A DNA stretch of 64,000 nt from an uncultured Oscillospiraceae bacterium (lineage in GTDB: Bacteria > Bacillota > Clostridia > Oscillospirales > Oscillospiraceae), in contig CAKTMC010000001.1 in NCBI GenBank assembly GCA_934573735.1, positions 310,001 through 374,000 on the forward strand, read 5' to 3'. The position numbers were made by a program, and so were the translations under genes. The notes beneath the pieces were generated by a model. The model was not told the DNA's origin. It saw only the letters and a program-made list of their open reading frames with translations, and did not search any database. This document shows positions 52,756-61,477 of the stretch, in pieces. Every line of letters begins with the position of its first letter. The stretch's first letter is position 1.

Positions 52756-52773
52756 GTCTTACCTCAATTTACC

Positions 52774-54048
52774 TCAATTCAGAAAATCTCTTAGTTTTTT
52801 GGAGCGGCTGGGGTGACGCAGCTTGCGCAGCGCCTTTGCTTCTATCTGACGGATACGCTCACGGGTGACGTTAAACTCCTTGCCGACCTCCTCGAGCGTG
52901 CGGGTGCGGCCGTCTACGATGCCAAAGCGCAGCTCCAGCACCTTCTTCTCTCTCGGGGCAAGCGTATCAAGCACCTCCTCAAGCTGCTCACGCAGCAGGG
53001 AGAAGCTTGCGGCCTCGCTCGGCTCGGAGGCGTCCTCATCGGGGATGAAGTCGCCGAGGTGGGAGTCCTCCTCCTCGCCTATGGGCGTTTCGAGAGACAC
53101 GGGCTCCTGCGCGATCTTCAGAATGTCGCGCACCTTCTCGACAGGCATATTCATCTCCTCCGCTATCTCCTCGGCGCTGGGGTCATGCCCAAGCTCCTGA
53201 AGAAGCTGACGGGAGACGCGGATGGTCTTGTTTATCGTCTCGACCATGTGGACGGGGATGCGGATGGTCCTCGCCTGGTCCGCGATGGCGCGGGTGATGG
53301 CCTGACGAATCCACCATGTGGCATAGGTCGAGAACTTATAGCCCTTCTTGTGGTCAAACTTCTCGACCGCCTTGATAAGACCGAGGTTGCCCTCCTGAAT
53401 TAAATCAAGGAACAGCATGCCGCGGCCGACATAGCGCTTTGCGATGGAGACGACCAGACGGAGGTTTGCCTCGGTCATGCGGTGCTTTGCCTCCTCGTCG
53501 CCCTCGCTCATGCGCTTTGCCAGAGCTATCTCCTCCTCGGGGGTCAGCAGGGGGACCTTGCCTATCTCCTTGAGGTACATACGCACGGGGTCGTCGGTGG
53601 AGAAGCTGTCCATAAGGGCGTCGGTGTCGTTTATCTCCTCCTCGGTGACCTCCTCTATCTCGTCAAGGTTCTCGATGTCGGGAATCTCGTCGAGCGTGGG
53701 TATGGCGTCGGCATTGCCGATGTCGCCGTCGGGTATCTCGATATAGAGAATGTTGTTTGCCTCCAAGGTGTCATAGAACTTGTCCATGACCTCGGAGTCA
53801 AGGTTCAGATCCTCCAGCGTCTCCATGTCCTTCGGGGTGAGCTTGCCGTTTTTCTTGCCCTTTTCCAGAAGCTCGTTCAGGCGCTCCTCGGGGGTCTTTT
53901 CGGGCTGCTCGGGGACGGGCTCCTTTTTCTTTGCCGCCGATTTCGCAGGGGCCTTTTTCTTGAGCTTGTCCTTCGGCTCGGTCTCGGCCAGCAACTGGTT
54001 TGCCATTTCTTCAAGTTCTTTTTCGGTGTAGCTGCGTTCTTCTGCCAT
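52774..54048 (-). CDS. rpoD: RNA polymerase primary sigma factor
   Basis: A 424-residue housekeeping sigma factor. It has a Lys/Glu-rich N-terminal region of about 140 residues instead of a long region 1.1, then region 1.2 (RMYLKEIGKVPLLTPEEE), region 2 (DLIQEGNLGLIKAVEKFD, FSTYATWWIRQAI), region 3, and region 4.2 (TLEEVGKEFNVTRERIRQIE). The promoters in this window fit its expected -35/-10 specificity. I chose ATG 54048 because GAGGG precedes it and dnaG stops four bases upstream; earlier in-frame codons overlap dnaG. Confidence 0.96.
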   Translation of the reverse strand: MAEERSYTEKELEEMANQLLAETEPKDKLKKKAPAKSAAKKKEPVPEQPEKTPEERLNELLEKGKKNGKLTPKDMETLEDLNLDSEVMDKFYDTLEANNILYIEIPDGDIGNADAIPTLDEIPDIENLDEIEEVTEEEINDTDALMDSFSTDDPVRMYLKEIGKVPLLTPEEEIALAKRMSEGDEEAKHRMTEANLRLVVSIAKRYVGRGMLFLDLIQEGNLGLIKAVEKFDHKKGYKFSTYATWWIRQAITRAIADQARTIRIPVHMVETINKTIRVSRQLLQELGHDPSAEEIAEEMNMPVEKVRDILKIAQEPVSLETPIGEEEDSHLGDFIPDEDASEPSEAASFSLLREQLEEVLDTLAPREKKVLELRFGIVDGRTRTLEEVGKEFNVTRERIRQIEAKALRKLRHPSRSKKLRDFLN

Positions 54049-54052
54049 AGTC

Positions 54053-55795
54053 TTATCCCTCATATCCTTTTCTTTCTCTGAGCTTATCCGCAAGTGCGCG
54101 GAGATCTGTTTCTCCTGCGGCAAGCTCCGTCTCGTGTCTTATCTTATTTATGTAATCGCGCATGGTCTGCTCCCCGCGTGAGAGCAGCTCCGGCTTTTGG
54201 AGAATACTGACGAGCAGCGATATCTCCTCACCCGAAAGCGTATCGCCCAGCGTGGCTGCCGAGACCGAATCGCCACGGCGCAGGCGCTCAAGCATCGCCG
54301 AATATATCCTGCCGAGCACCGGGGCGGAAAAGTTCTCCGGCGGAGGAAGCTCCGGCATATTCACAAGCTCAGGCTCAAGATACAAAAGCCGTATCACGCC
54401 CTCCTCGGCGGTCGCGGAGCCGGGATTTTCATAGCGAAAGCTCTTTTCGCTCGGCTGCATCTGCCTCTCTGGGCGGCTCTGCTCACGGGCATCCGCACGG
54501 CGCGCGCCGCTAAGTATCTTCTTGCGCCGCCGCTCGACCTCGCCTGCCACGACCTCCGCCGCAACGCCCGCAAGCGAGGCGACGCGCATGGAATATACCT
54601 GCCGCTCAACCGCGCCGGGAAGCCGCGCCACAAGCTCGGTCGCCTCCTTCAGGAAGCCGACCTTCTGCTCGTCAAGGCTCAGGTCATATTTCGCCGTGAC
54701 GGAATTGAGGCGGTAATCTATCTGATTTTCGGAGCCCTCGAGCAGATTGCGGAAGGCATCCGCGCCCTTGAGCTTTATATACTCGTCCGGGTCCTTTGCG
54801 CCGCTCATGCGCAGCACCTTGACCTTGATATCAAGCTTTTCAAGTATGCCGATGGCGCGCTGTGCGGCCTTGATGCCCGCAGCGTCACTGTCATAGGCGA
54901 TGATGACCTCGCTTTTATAGCGCGAGATGAGCCGCGCCTGCTCCGGCGTGAGCGAGGTGCCGAGCGAGGCTACCGCCGAGTCGAAGCCCGCCTGATGCAG
55001 CGAAACTACGTCTATATTGCCCTCTGAAAGAATTATATATCCGCTTTTTGATTTTTTAGCCAGATTAAGGGCGAAGAGGTTGCGGCTTTTGTTGAATACA
55101 AGCGTTTCGGGGCTGTTCATGTACTTGGGCTCTCCATCGCCGATTATGCGTCCGGAAAAGCCGATGACGTTGCCGCGCACGTCTATGACGGGGAACATCA
55201 GGCGGCTTCGGAAGGTGTCGTAAAAGCCGTTGTTCCTGCCCTTTCGGACAAGTCCTGCATCGAACATTTCAAAATCCGTGTAGCCCTTGGCCTTCATCGC
55301 CTCGCGCAGGCTCTCCCATGCGTTCGGCGCAAAGCCTATGCCGAAGTTCGTCGCCGTCTGGCGGCCTATGCGGCGGCGCTTCATATATTCTATTCCCTCG
55401 CGCCCCGCCGGGGAATAGAGCTGCTCATAGAAAAAGCGCGCAGCGTCCTTGTTAAGCGCCAACATACGCGCGCGTTTCCGGCTCTCCCGGTCGTTTTCCT
55501 CCTCGGGCATCTGCATCCCGGCGCGGCGGGCAAGAAACTCCACCGCGTCCCGGAAGTCAAGATTTTCTATCTCCATGATAAAATTGATAACTCCGCCGCC
55601 CTTGCCGCAGCCGAAGCAGTGATATATCTGCTTATCGGGCGAGACGGAGAACGAAGGCGTCTTCTCGCTGTGGAAAGGACACAGGCCGAACATATTCGAC
55701 CCGCTCCTCTTGCTCAGCCGCACATAGCCGGACACCACGTCCACTATGTCGTTGCGCTCCACAAGCTCGGTAAGAAAGCTTTCGGAAAAGGCCAT
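54053..55795 (-). CDS. dnaG: DNA primase
   Basis: A 580-residue primase that makes RNA primers at the replication fork. The N-terminal CHC2 zinc site uses C39, H42, C60 and C63 (CPFH and HCFGC). The Toprim core follows, with the metal-binding Glu in ILSEGNIDVVSL and Asp residues in IIAYDSDAAGIKA. A C-terminal helicase-binding domain ends the protein. It sits between dgt and rpoD, the usual clostridial version of the macromolecular synthesis operon. Confidence 0.97.
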   Translation of the reverse strand: MAFSESFLTELVERNDIVDVVSGYVRLSKRSGSNMFGLCPFHSEKTPSFSVSPDKQIYHCFGCGKGGGVINFIMEIENLDFRDAVEFLARRAGMQMPEEENDRESRKRARMLALNKDAARFFYEQLYSPAGREGIEYMKRRRIGRQTATNFGIGFAPNAWESLREAMKAKGYTDFEMFDAGLVRKGRNNGFYDTFRSRLMFPVIDVRGNVIGFSGRIIGDGEPKYMNSPETLVFNKSRNLFALNLAKKSKSGYIILSEGNIDVVSLHQAGFDSAVASLGTSLTPEQARLISRYKSEVIIAYDSDAAGIKAAQRAIGILEKLDIKVKVLRMSGAKDPDEYIKLKGADAFRNLLEGSENQIDYRLNSVTAKYDLSLDEQKVGFLKEATELVARLPGAVERQVYSMRVASLAGVAAEVVAGEVERRRKKILSGARRADAREQSRPERQMQPSEKSFRYENPGSATAEEGVIRLLYLEPELVNMPELPPPENFSAPVLGRIYSAMLERLRRGDSVSAATLGDTLSGEEISLLVSILQKPELLSRGEQTMRDYINKIRHETELAAGETDLRALADKLRERKGYEG

Positions 55796-55825
55796 GCGCT
55801 CACCTCCGATTTGTGATTTATTCTG

Positions 55826-56830
55826 TTACTTTACAGTCCATGCGAAGGGAATGAACAGCTCGCCGTATTTCTCCATGGCGTAGCCGTCGGTCATGCCGGA
55901 GATATAATCGGTCGCCGCTCGCTCTATTCCCTCGCGCTCGATAACGCCGCTGAAATCCTCGGGCAGCGCATCCGGGTGCGCGGTATAGTAGTCGTAAAGG
56001 CGGCTGAGAATTCCCTCGACCTTGCTCTCCTCGCCCTTGGCGCGGGGATTTGTATAGACGTCGGAGTGCATGAAGGCATGGAAGAAGTCAAAGGTCTCCT
56101 GCATTTTATCCGACATTCTGAGCACTCCGCCGCTGCTGTTTTTGATAAGATCCGTCAGGATTGAGTTTACTCTCTCGCTGTTGCGTCTGCCGCAGTTTTC
56201 ATGGATAAGCTCCGGCACCTCGTCCTCGGTAAGAATTCCGGCGCGTATGGAGTCGTCCAAATCATGATTGACATAGGCGATACGGTCACAAAGCCGCACG
56301 GTCACTGCCTCCGGCGTATCGTCCGGCGCGCCGTGCGTATGGTGAAGTATGCCCATGCGCGTCTCGTAGCAGAGGTTAAGCCCGCGCCCGTCACGCTCAA
56401 GTATATCGACGACGCGGAGGCTCTGCTCATAGTGCTTGAAGCCGCCGGGATAAATCTTTGCAAGCGCCCTCTCCCCGGCGTGACCGAAGGGCGTATGCCC
56501 CAGGTCATGCCCCAAGGCGATAGCCTCCGCCAGATCCTCATTGAGCGCCAAGGCTCTCGCCACGGTGCGGGCAAGGCGGCTGACCTCCAGGGTATGCGTA
56601 AGGCGGGTGCGGTAATGGTCGCCCTCCGGCTGGAGAAAGACCTGCGTCTTGTGCTTCAGGCGGCGGAAGGACTTGGAATGGGTGATACGGTCGATATCCC
56701 GCTGAAAGCAGGTGCGGATACAGCATTCATCCTCCGGGACAAGCCGTCCTCTTGAGTCCTCGGACAGCAGCCCGTATGGGCCGATTATGTAATGCTCGGC
56801 GCGTTCTCGTTCTTCTCTTGGACAGGACAT
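55826..56830 (-). CDS. dgt: Deoxyguanosinetriphosphate triphosphohydrolase-like protein
   Basis: A 334-residue HD-domain enzyme of the dGTPase family, which removes triphosphate from dNTPs. The motifs are the first His in RTRLTHTLEVSRLAR, the HD pair in IALGHDLGHTPFGHAGE, and the later Asp in RIAYVNHDLDD. The N-terminus FRRLKHKTQVF is typical of this branch. It starts the dgt-dnaG-rpoD cluster, where control of dNTP pools next to primase makes sense. AAGGTGG precedes the ATG. Confidence 0.92.
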   Translation of the reverse strand: MSCPREERERAEHYIIGPYGLLSEDSRGRLVPEDECCIRTCFQRDIDRITHSKSFRRLKHKTQVFLQPEGDHYRTRLTHTLEVSRLARTVARALALNEDLAEAIALGHDLGHTPFGHAGERALAKIYPGGFKHYEQSLRVVDILERDGRGLNLCYETRMGILHHTHGAPDDTPEAVTVRLCDRIAYVNHDLDDSIRAGILTEDEVPELIHENCGRRNSERVNSILTDLIKNSSGGVLRMSDKMQETFDFFHAFMHSDVYTNPRAKGEESKVEGILSRLYDYYTAHPDALPEDFSGVIEREGIERAATDYISGMTDGYAMEKYGELFIPFAWTVK

Positions 56831-56927
56831 TGCGGCACCACCTTTATATTTGATTTTAAGGAATTATTCCCTTCGTTTTGTATATACGACGCGAAAGCTT
56901 ATTTCCCTTTATTTTTTTCAAAAAATA

Positions 56928-56966
56928 TTTTTGCCGTTGTCCGTGACCTTGGAGCAGCGGCAAAAA
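56928..56966. terminator. Terminator between the transporter gene and dgt
   Basis: A stem of about 15 bp (TTTTTGCCG... with CGGCAAAAA) with one mismatch. On the minus strand it ends the three-gene cluster at 57-59 kb and is followed by A/T-rich sequence. Confidence 0.8.
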
Positions 56967-56975
56967 CAAGCCAAA

Positions 56976-57455
56976 TCAAATAATTTTTATAAGACCGAAG
57001 GTGATGGCGGACATTATGCCCGAGGCGATAAGCACTCCGAGCAATATACTCGGCACCGCCTTGCGAAGCCGCATATCCAGCAGCGCCGCGATAAGCGCGC
57101 CCGTCCACGCCCCGGTGCCCGGAAGCGGGATGGCGACGAATATCAAAAGCCCGAGAGGACCGTATTTCTGCACCGTCTCGCCCTTTAGATGCGCCTTATT
57201 CTCAAGCTTGCCGACAAAGCCGTCAAGCCTTGGGATATGCCGGCGCAGCCATGCGAATATCTGCCTGATAAAGAGGATGATAAAGGGCACGGGGAGCATA
57301 TTACCGAGCACCGCCGCCGTCAGCGCCAGAGGATAGTCGAGCCCGAGGGCTATACCGTAGGGCAGACCGAGACGCAGCTCGACGACGGGCAGCATGGATA
57401 TAAAAAATGTTGAAATGAATTTACCGAGGACGGTTTCCGTGAACCATTGCAGCAT
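56976..57455 (-). CDS. Small multidrug-export-family membrane protein (COG2426)
   Basis: A 159-residue protein with about four membrane segments. SMLPVVELRLGLPYGIALGL near the start and VAIPLPGTGAWTGALIAALL in the middle are the signature blocks of the 'putative small multi-drug export' family. Transport activity in this family is poorly supported by experiment. It starts three bases after the GtrA gene stop, so it belongs to the same transcript. Confidence 0.85.
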   Translation of the reverse strand: MLQWFTETVLGKFISTFFISMLPVVELRLGLPYGIALGLDYPLALTAAVLGNMLPVPFIILFIRQIFAWLRRHIPRLDGFVGKLENKAHLKGETVQKYGPLGLLIFVAIPLPGTGAWTGALIAALLDMRLRKAVPSILLGVLIASGIMSAITFGLIKII

Positions 57456-57458
57456 GGG

Positions 57459-57893
57459 TCAATCTCCTTTTGTGCCGCTTTCACTGTGGAACGCAAAAAA
57501 TCTCTGCCCGAAATAGTTTAGCGCCGTGTACAGGCACATGCCGACGAGCATGGCGATATTGGTCTGGAGCTTTTCGCCAGCGCCCGCAAGCAGCCGCAGG
57601 GTGAGGGGCTTTGCTATACCGTAGGCGAGCAGCCAGCACACCGCGACGTTGAGCACAAAGCGCAGCACCTGCCGCCAGGAGCGTTCCGTATTCTTAAAGG
57701 TATAATACTTGTTGAGGAAAAAGCTGACGATGCCGCCGATGATATAATTTGCAGCGGAGCTTAGCCAGTAGGAGCAGCCCGCGAAGTTATACAGCAAAAA
57801 CATCACCCCTGCGCCGATAAGCGTATTCAGAGCGCCCACCAGAATAAAGCGCAGCATGCTTGCGTCAAATATTTTCCCGAAAAAATTCTTCAT
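57459..57893 (-). CDS. GtrA-family membrane protein
   Basis: A 144-residue protein with four membrane segments, matching the GtrA family: FILVGALNTLIGAGVMFLLY, NYIIGGIVSFFLNKYYTFK and the C-terminal NYFGQRFFAF. GtrA proteins are thought to flip lipid-linked sugars used in cell-surface glycosylation. I placed the start at ATG 57893; the frame continues upstream but overlaps the preceding gene. It lies 13 bases after the transglutaminase-domain gene. Confidence 0.88.
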   Translation of the reverse strand: MKNFFGKIFDASMLRFILVGALNTLIGAGVMFLLYNFAGCSYWLSSAANYIIGGIVSFFLNKYYTFKNTERSWRQVLRFVLNVAVCWLLAYGIAKPLTLRLLAGAGEKLQTNIAMLVGMCLYTALNYFGQRFFAFHSESGTKGD

Positions 57894-57906
57894 AGCTTTC
57901 AAATTC

Positions 57907-59463
57907 TCACTGTGCCGTTTGTATAAGCATAGTGCGGTATGCGTCGGAGTACCAGCTCTGGTAGCTCCATGTCTCCCAAAACCGCTGCGCGAACCAGTCC
58001 GTGAGCAGCCGGTCAAGGTTTTCCTTCAAATATTCAAATGCCGCGGCGTCCTCAAGCTGGATGCAGACCGCGCCGCCGTAGGGACAATTCGCGTCCAGCA
58101 GCTCAAAGAGGCGGCTTGCCGTGTCCTGCCCGGAGTAGATAAAGCTCCCGTCAAGCACATGAGCGCTGCGGCTCATATCCTCGCCCGCCGGAACCGTCAC
58201 AAGCTCCAGCCCCGGGTCAAGCTCAAAGCGGCTGCGAACCCAGTCCGCCGAGACGTTTACCGCGCCGCGAAAGCTCGGCTGCCATGCGCCGCTCGCGTTT
58301 ACGTCGTCCGTCACGTCCACGTCGTACCATGTGCCGTCAAGCCGCACGGTACACCAGGTATGCCCGTCGTCACGCCCGAGATAGGCGCCGGAGACGCAGA
58401 AGCAGTCAATGCCCATCTCGTCGAGCGCCCATTTCATCGCCTTGCTCAGTCCGTCGCACTTTGCGCCGCCGAGGACGAAGGCTCCGTAGGGCGAAAATGC
58501 GTGCTCGGAGTCTCGCGTATAGCTACAGCTTGCCGTCAGGTAATTATAGACATAGAGCTCACGCGACGCATCGTCCATGCCCTCAGTCTCCGCCGCAAGC
58601 CGCTCCGCCATGCTGCGGCACTCGGCGCGCGCCGTCTCGTACTCGGGCTTATCCATGACATAGCTCATATGCAGCGTTCTTATGCTGCCGTCCGGCTCTC
58701 GCTCCCAGCGCTTGGAGAAAAGGTCTGTCTGAAGCAGCTCCGTGCAGTCGAGCGCCATGAGATTGCATATCGAAATAAGCTCATGCTCCGTCAGGGCGTT
58801 CGGCAGCGTCGCCGTCGGCTCAAAGCTCATCGCCGCACGGTAAATTGCCAGCACATCGGCAAGAAGCCTGTCGTCAAGCTGATTTATATATCCGCGCCGC
58901 TCAAAGCGCCACAGCTCCGTCTCTGCCTGCGCGCGTACCTCCGCGGTCGCCGTGCTCGATTTTATCGTGGGCGGGCGGATTTTCTTCATGTCCTCAAGGC
59001 TGAGTCTGCCGCTGCCAAGCAAAAAGGCGCAGACTATCGCGCCGCAGAGCAGCAGCGCAAGAAATATCATGGCGATATAGGCAAGGCAGCCGCGCTTCTT
59101 GGGCTTTTTGGGCTTTTTTATCTCGGCGGGCTTGTCCTTTATCTCCGGGCGAGGCTGCGGCGGAGCGACAATCTCCACGGTCATCAGAAGCGTCACTATG
59201 ATCGGCGCTTTGCCGGGAGGCTCAAGCCTGATGCCGCGCTGCTCCAAGACGTCGCCGTCACGCAGCTCGGGCGGCAGCTTCATGCGCAGAGGCTCCTCGC
59301 GTCCGGGCAGGCGAATACTGCGCCTTGCGCCGATACGCGCCTCCTCGGGGCTAAGCCGCAGACGAATACGGACGCGGCGGCGCTCGGGCTCAAGACTGCA
59401 TCCGCAGTGCGGACAGCAGCCGGAGTCGTTTTCAGTTTTGAAGCCGCAGCTCGGACAAATCAT
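57907..59463 (-). CDS. Zinc ribbon / DnaJ-C-like / transglutaminase-domain membrane protein
   Basis: A 518-residue protein with an unusual domain order. Residues 1-22 form a zinc ribbon (C3, C6, C17, C20). Residues 30-100 resemble a DnaJ C-terminal substrate domain (RIRLRLSPEEARIG, PPELRDGDVLEQRGI). A Pro/Lys-rich linker and one membrane segment (about 126-148) follow, then a roughly 350-residue extracytoplasmic part with a transglutaminase-like core: Cys about 336 (GGAKCDGLSKA), His about 368 (DDGHTWCTV) and Asp about 383 (WYDVDVTDD). It could be a protease or amidase of the cell envelope. ATG 59463 follows AAAGG; a promoter lies at 59531-59559. Confidence 0.8.
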   Translation of the reverse strand: MICPSCGFKTENDSGCCPHCGCSLEPERRRVRIRLRLSPEEARIGARRSIRLPGREEPLRMKLPPELRDGDVLEQRGIRLEPPGKAPIIVTLLMTVEIVAPPQPRPEIKDKPAEIKKPKKPKKRGCLAYIAMIFLALLLCGAIVCAFLLGSGRLSLEDMKKIRPPTIKSSTATAEVRAQAETELWRFERRGYINQLDDRLLADVLAIYRAAMSFEPTATLPNALTEHELISICNLMALDCTELLQTDLFSKRWEREPDGSIRTLHMSYVMDKPEYETARAECRSMAERLAAETEGMDDASRELYVYNYLTASCSYTRDSEHAFSPYGAFVLGGAKCDGLSKAMKWALDEMGIDCFCVSGAYLGRDDGHTWCTVRLDGTWYDVDVTDDVNASGAWQPSFRGAVNVSADWVRSRFELDPGLELVTVPAGEDMSRSAHVLDGSFIYSGQDTASRLFELLDANCPYGGAVCIQLEDAAAFEYLKENLDRLLTDWFAQRFWETWSYQSWYSDAYRTMLIQTAQ

Positions 59464-59530
59464 GTGTTTCTTACCTTTGCTTCGAGATATGCGCCGCAGG
59501 GCGAATACAATTATCGTAATACAACGGGTA

Positions 59531-59559
59531 ATTATATTATATTGGCTCTGCTCCGTCAA
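59531..59559 (-). promoter_or_regulatory. Promoter of the transglutaminase-GtrA-transporter operon
   Basis: On the minus strand TTGACG, a 17-base spacer and TATAAT, 68 bases before the first gene. Confidence 0.75.
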
Positions 59560-59736
59560 GGCGCGGGAGGAAATATAAAGAAAAGTTTATAATTTCAAAA
59601 TATATTTTGCCGATTTGCGCAAATTCGCCGCGCAAAAGTCTTTTTACAATTCCGTACTTTCACATGGCGCGGCGATATGCTATACTATTATATATAAAAC
59701 ATAAATTATCCAATCAAAATCCAAGGAGTGAAGCTC

Positions 59737-60480
59737 ATGATACTTTATTTCAGCGGCACCGGAAACAGCCGCCATATAGCTCTGCGCCTTGCCGAGGCTC
59801 TCGGCGATGAGGCAGTCAGCGTAAACGACAGGATAAAGCGCGGGGACTTCTCCCCGGTCGCAGCCGATGGGCGCGTGATTTTCGTAAGTCCGACCTACGG
59901 CTGGCGCTTTCCGAGAGTATTTGAAAGCTGGCTTAGAAAAAGCGGCGTGAGCGGCGCGGACAGGGTATGGTTTGTGATGGACTGCGGCAGCGAGATAGGA
60001 AACGCCGCAAAGTATAACCGCCGTCTCTGTGACAGCCTCTCGCTCAAATACATGGGCACGGCGCAGATACTCATGCCCGAAAACTATATCGCCATGTTTA
60101 ACGCTCCGGGCGAGGCCGAGGCGAAAAAAATAATTGCCGGCGCGGAGCCTTATATTGACGCTGCGATAAAGTGCATCGCCGAGGGTCGGGAGTTCCCCGC
60201 TCCGCGCTGCAATCTCCTTGACCGCTTTTTGAGCGCCGCCGTAAACCCGATTTTCTACGCGCTCTTCGTCAAGGCGGACGCTTTCCGCGTGGACGAGCGC
60301 TGCATCGGCTGCGGCAAGTGCGAAAGGCTCTGCCCGCTGAATAACATCCGTCTCGTTGACGGCCGTCCCGTCTGGGGGCACGACTGCACGCACTGCATGG
60401 CCTGCATCTGTCACTGTCCGGTCAGCGCGATAGAATACGGGCGCAAGAGCATCGGCAAGCCGCGCTATCACTGCGACTGA
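59737..60480 (+). CDS. EFR1-family ferredoxin (flavodoxin domain plus 2[4Fe-4S])
   Basis: A 247-residue protein with an N-terminal flavodoxin-like domain (ILYFSGTGNSRHIALRLAE) and a C-terminal pair of 4Fe-4S clusters bound by CIGCGKCERLCP and CTHCMACICHCP. This is the EFR1 architecture, widespread in anaerobes and presumably an electron carrier; partners are unknown. The start is ATG 59737, with AAGGAG eight bases before it; the in-frame GTG 59728 overlaps the ribosome site. TATACT at 59681 is a possible -10 box with a weak -35. Confidence 0.9.
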   Translation: MILYFSGTGNSRHIALRLAEALGDEAVSVNDRIKRGDFSPVAADGRVIFVSPTYGWRFPRVFESWLRKSGVSGADRVWFVMDCGSEIGNAAKYNRRLCDSLSLKYMGTAQILMPENYIAMFNAPGEAEAKKIIAGAEPYIDAAIKCIAEGREFPAPRCNLLDRFLSAAVNPIFYALFVKADAFRVDERCIGCGKCERLCPLNNIRLVDGRPVWGHDCTHCMACICHCPVSAIEYGRKSIGKPRYHCD

Positions 60481-60568
60481 TATTTCCCGCCGCTTTTGCC
60501 ACAGCGTCAACAGCTTTGTCCACCGTTTTGCGGCCTATGCGGGCATTTTCTGGGCGATTTTTGTCGGC

Positions 60569-61270
60569 TCAGCGGCGTTTCAGCACGGCAATGCTGTTGA
60601 GCAGCGGCAGACTGTGCGCCCTGCCGTATGTGACGTATTCGCGGCGGTTTATGAAATACTCGCGCCCCCACGAGGAGATGCGAAGCCAGTCCGCGTCCAT
60701 CCCGGTCACGACGACATAGTGCGCCTTGGCAGCGCCAGAGGCAAAGTATTCGCCCGCCGCCGTGCGCCGGTAGAGGCTGAGCTTATCGTCACGCCAAAAG
60801 CGCGGGAAGTTCGGTCCGACCGCGAGGATGACCGGGAGGTTTTGCCCGAGCATATCCGAAATCGCGTCAAAGAGTCCGCCCGTCAGTACGCCCCAGCGTA
60901 TCGTATACGGCACGCCATAGCGCAGGAAAAAGAGCTCCAGCCCCGCCGTGAGCATAAGTCCGTTGATGCCTCTGCCGGGGATAAGCGGAAGATAGCGGCG
61001 CAGTCTATCGGCATAAGAAAAATATACTCCGTCCGGGATGCACTCTCCGTCCTCTCCCGCCGCGAAGGGGATAGCGCCGCAGCCGGGGAGATTTCGCCGC
61101 ATATAGAGCAGCATATCAAGCCCTGCGATAATGCCGCAGCCGCAGCTTTTCATCGTCTTGTCGGCGCTCCACTGCTGTCCGCCGCCGTAGGAGCCCGCGC
61201 CGCCGCGCTCAAGCGAGATATATTCATTCAAAAGCGCCGCTTCTCGGCGCTTTTCCTGCGGGTATGCCAT
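60569..61270 (-). CDS. C39-like cysteine peptidase-fold protein
   Basis: A 233-residue soluble protein. A cysteine in KSCGCGIIAGLDMLLY (about residue 43-45) heads a helix, as in papain-like enzymes, and a later His-containing strand (AKAHYVVVTGMDADWLRISSW, about residue 188) supplies the second catalytic residue. This pattern is that of C39-like and bacteriocin-processing peptidases, but no ABC transporter is fused and no signal peptide is visible. Substrate unknown; a cytosolic isopeptidase or an inactive homologue is possible. ATG 61270 follows GAGGGGG, with TATAAT upstream. Confidence 0.6.
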   Translation of the reverse strand: MAYPQEKRREAALLNEYISLERGGAGSYGGGQQWSADKTMKSCGCGIIAGLDMLLYMRRNLPGCGAIPFAAGEDGECIPDGVYFSYADRLRRYLPLIPGRGINGLMLTAGLELFFLRYGVPYTIRWGVLTGGLFDAISDMLGQNLPVILAVGPNFPRFWRDDKLSLYRRTAAGEYFASGAAKAHYVVVTGMDADWLRISSWGREYFINRREYVTYGRAHSLPLLNSIAVLKRR

Positions 61271-61407
61271 GTCCGCGCCCCCTCTCTTTTCAGTGCTTAT
61301 ATTATAGCATTTTTGCCGCCGATGCGAAAGAGCGTTTCTCTTTCGTGTGTCCGCGCTGTGCTTTTGTGTAATTTGTATGTTTTTGCGTGGAAATGTGTTA
61401 ATATCGG

Positions 61408-61436
61408 TTGACTTTACTGTGAATTTAGTATATCCT
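61408..61436 (+). promoter_or_regulatory. Promoter of the galactokinase-family gene
   Basis: TTGACT, a 17-base spacer and TATCCT, about 40 bases before the start. Confidence 0.55.
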
Positions 61437-61477
61437 GATATATGTAGTAAATTAGCGTCTTTTTGGATGGTGTATAT

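Noticed and set aside
60500..60530. A short match to the end of the 159-bp repeat (ACAGCTTTGTCCAC)
   Set aside because: Only about 16 of 20 bases agree and the rest of the element is absent, so it may be chance.
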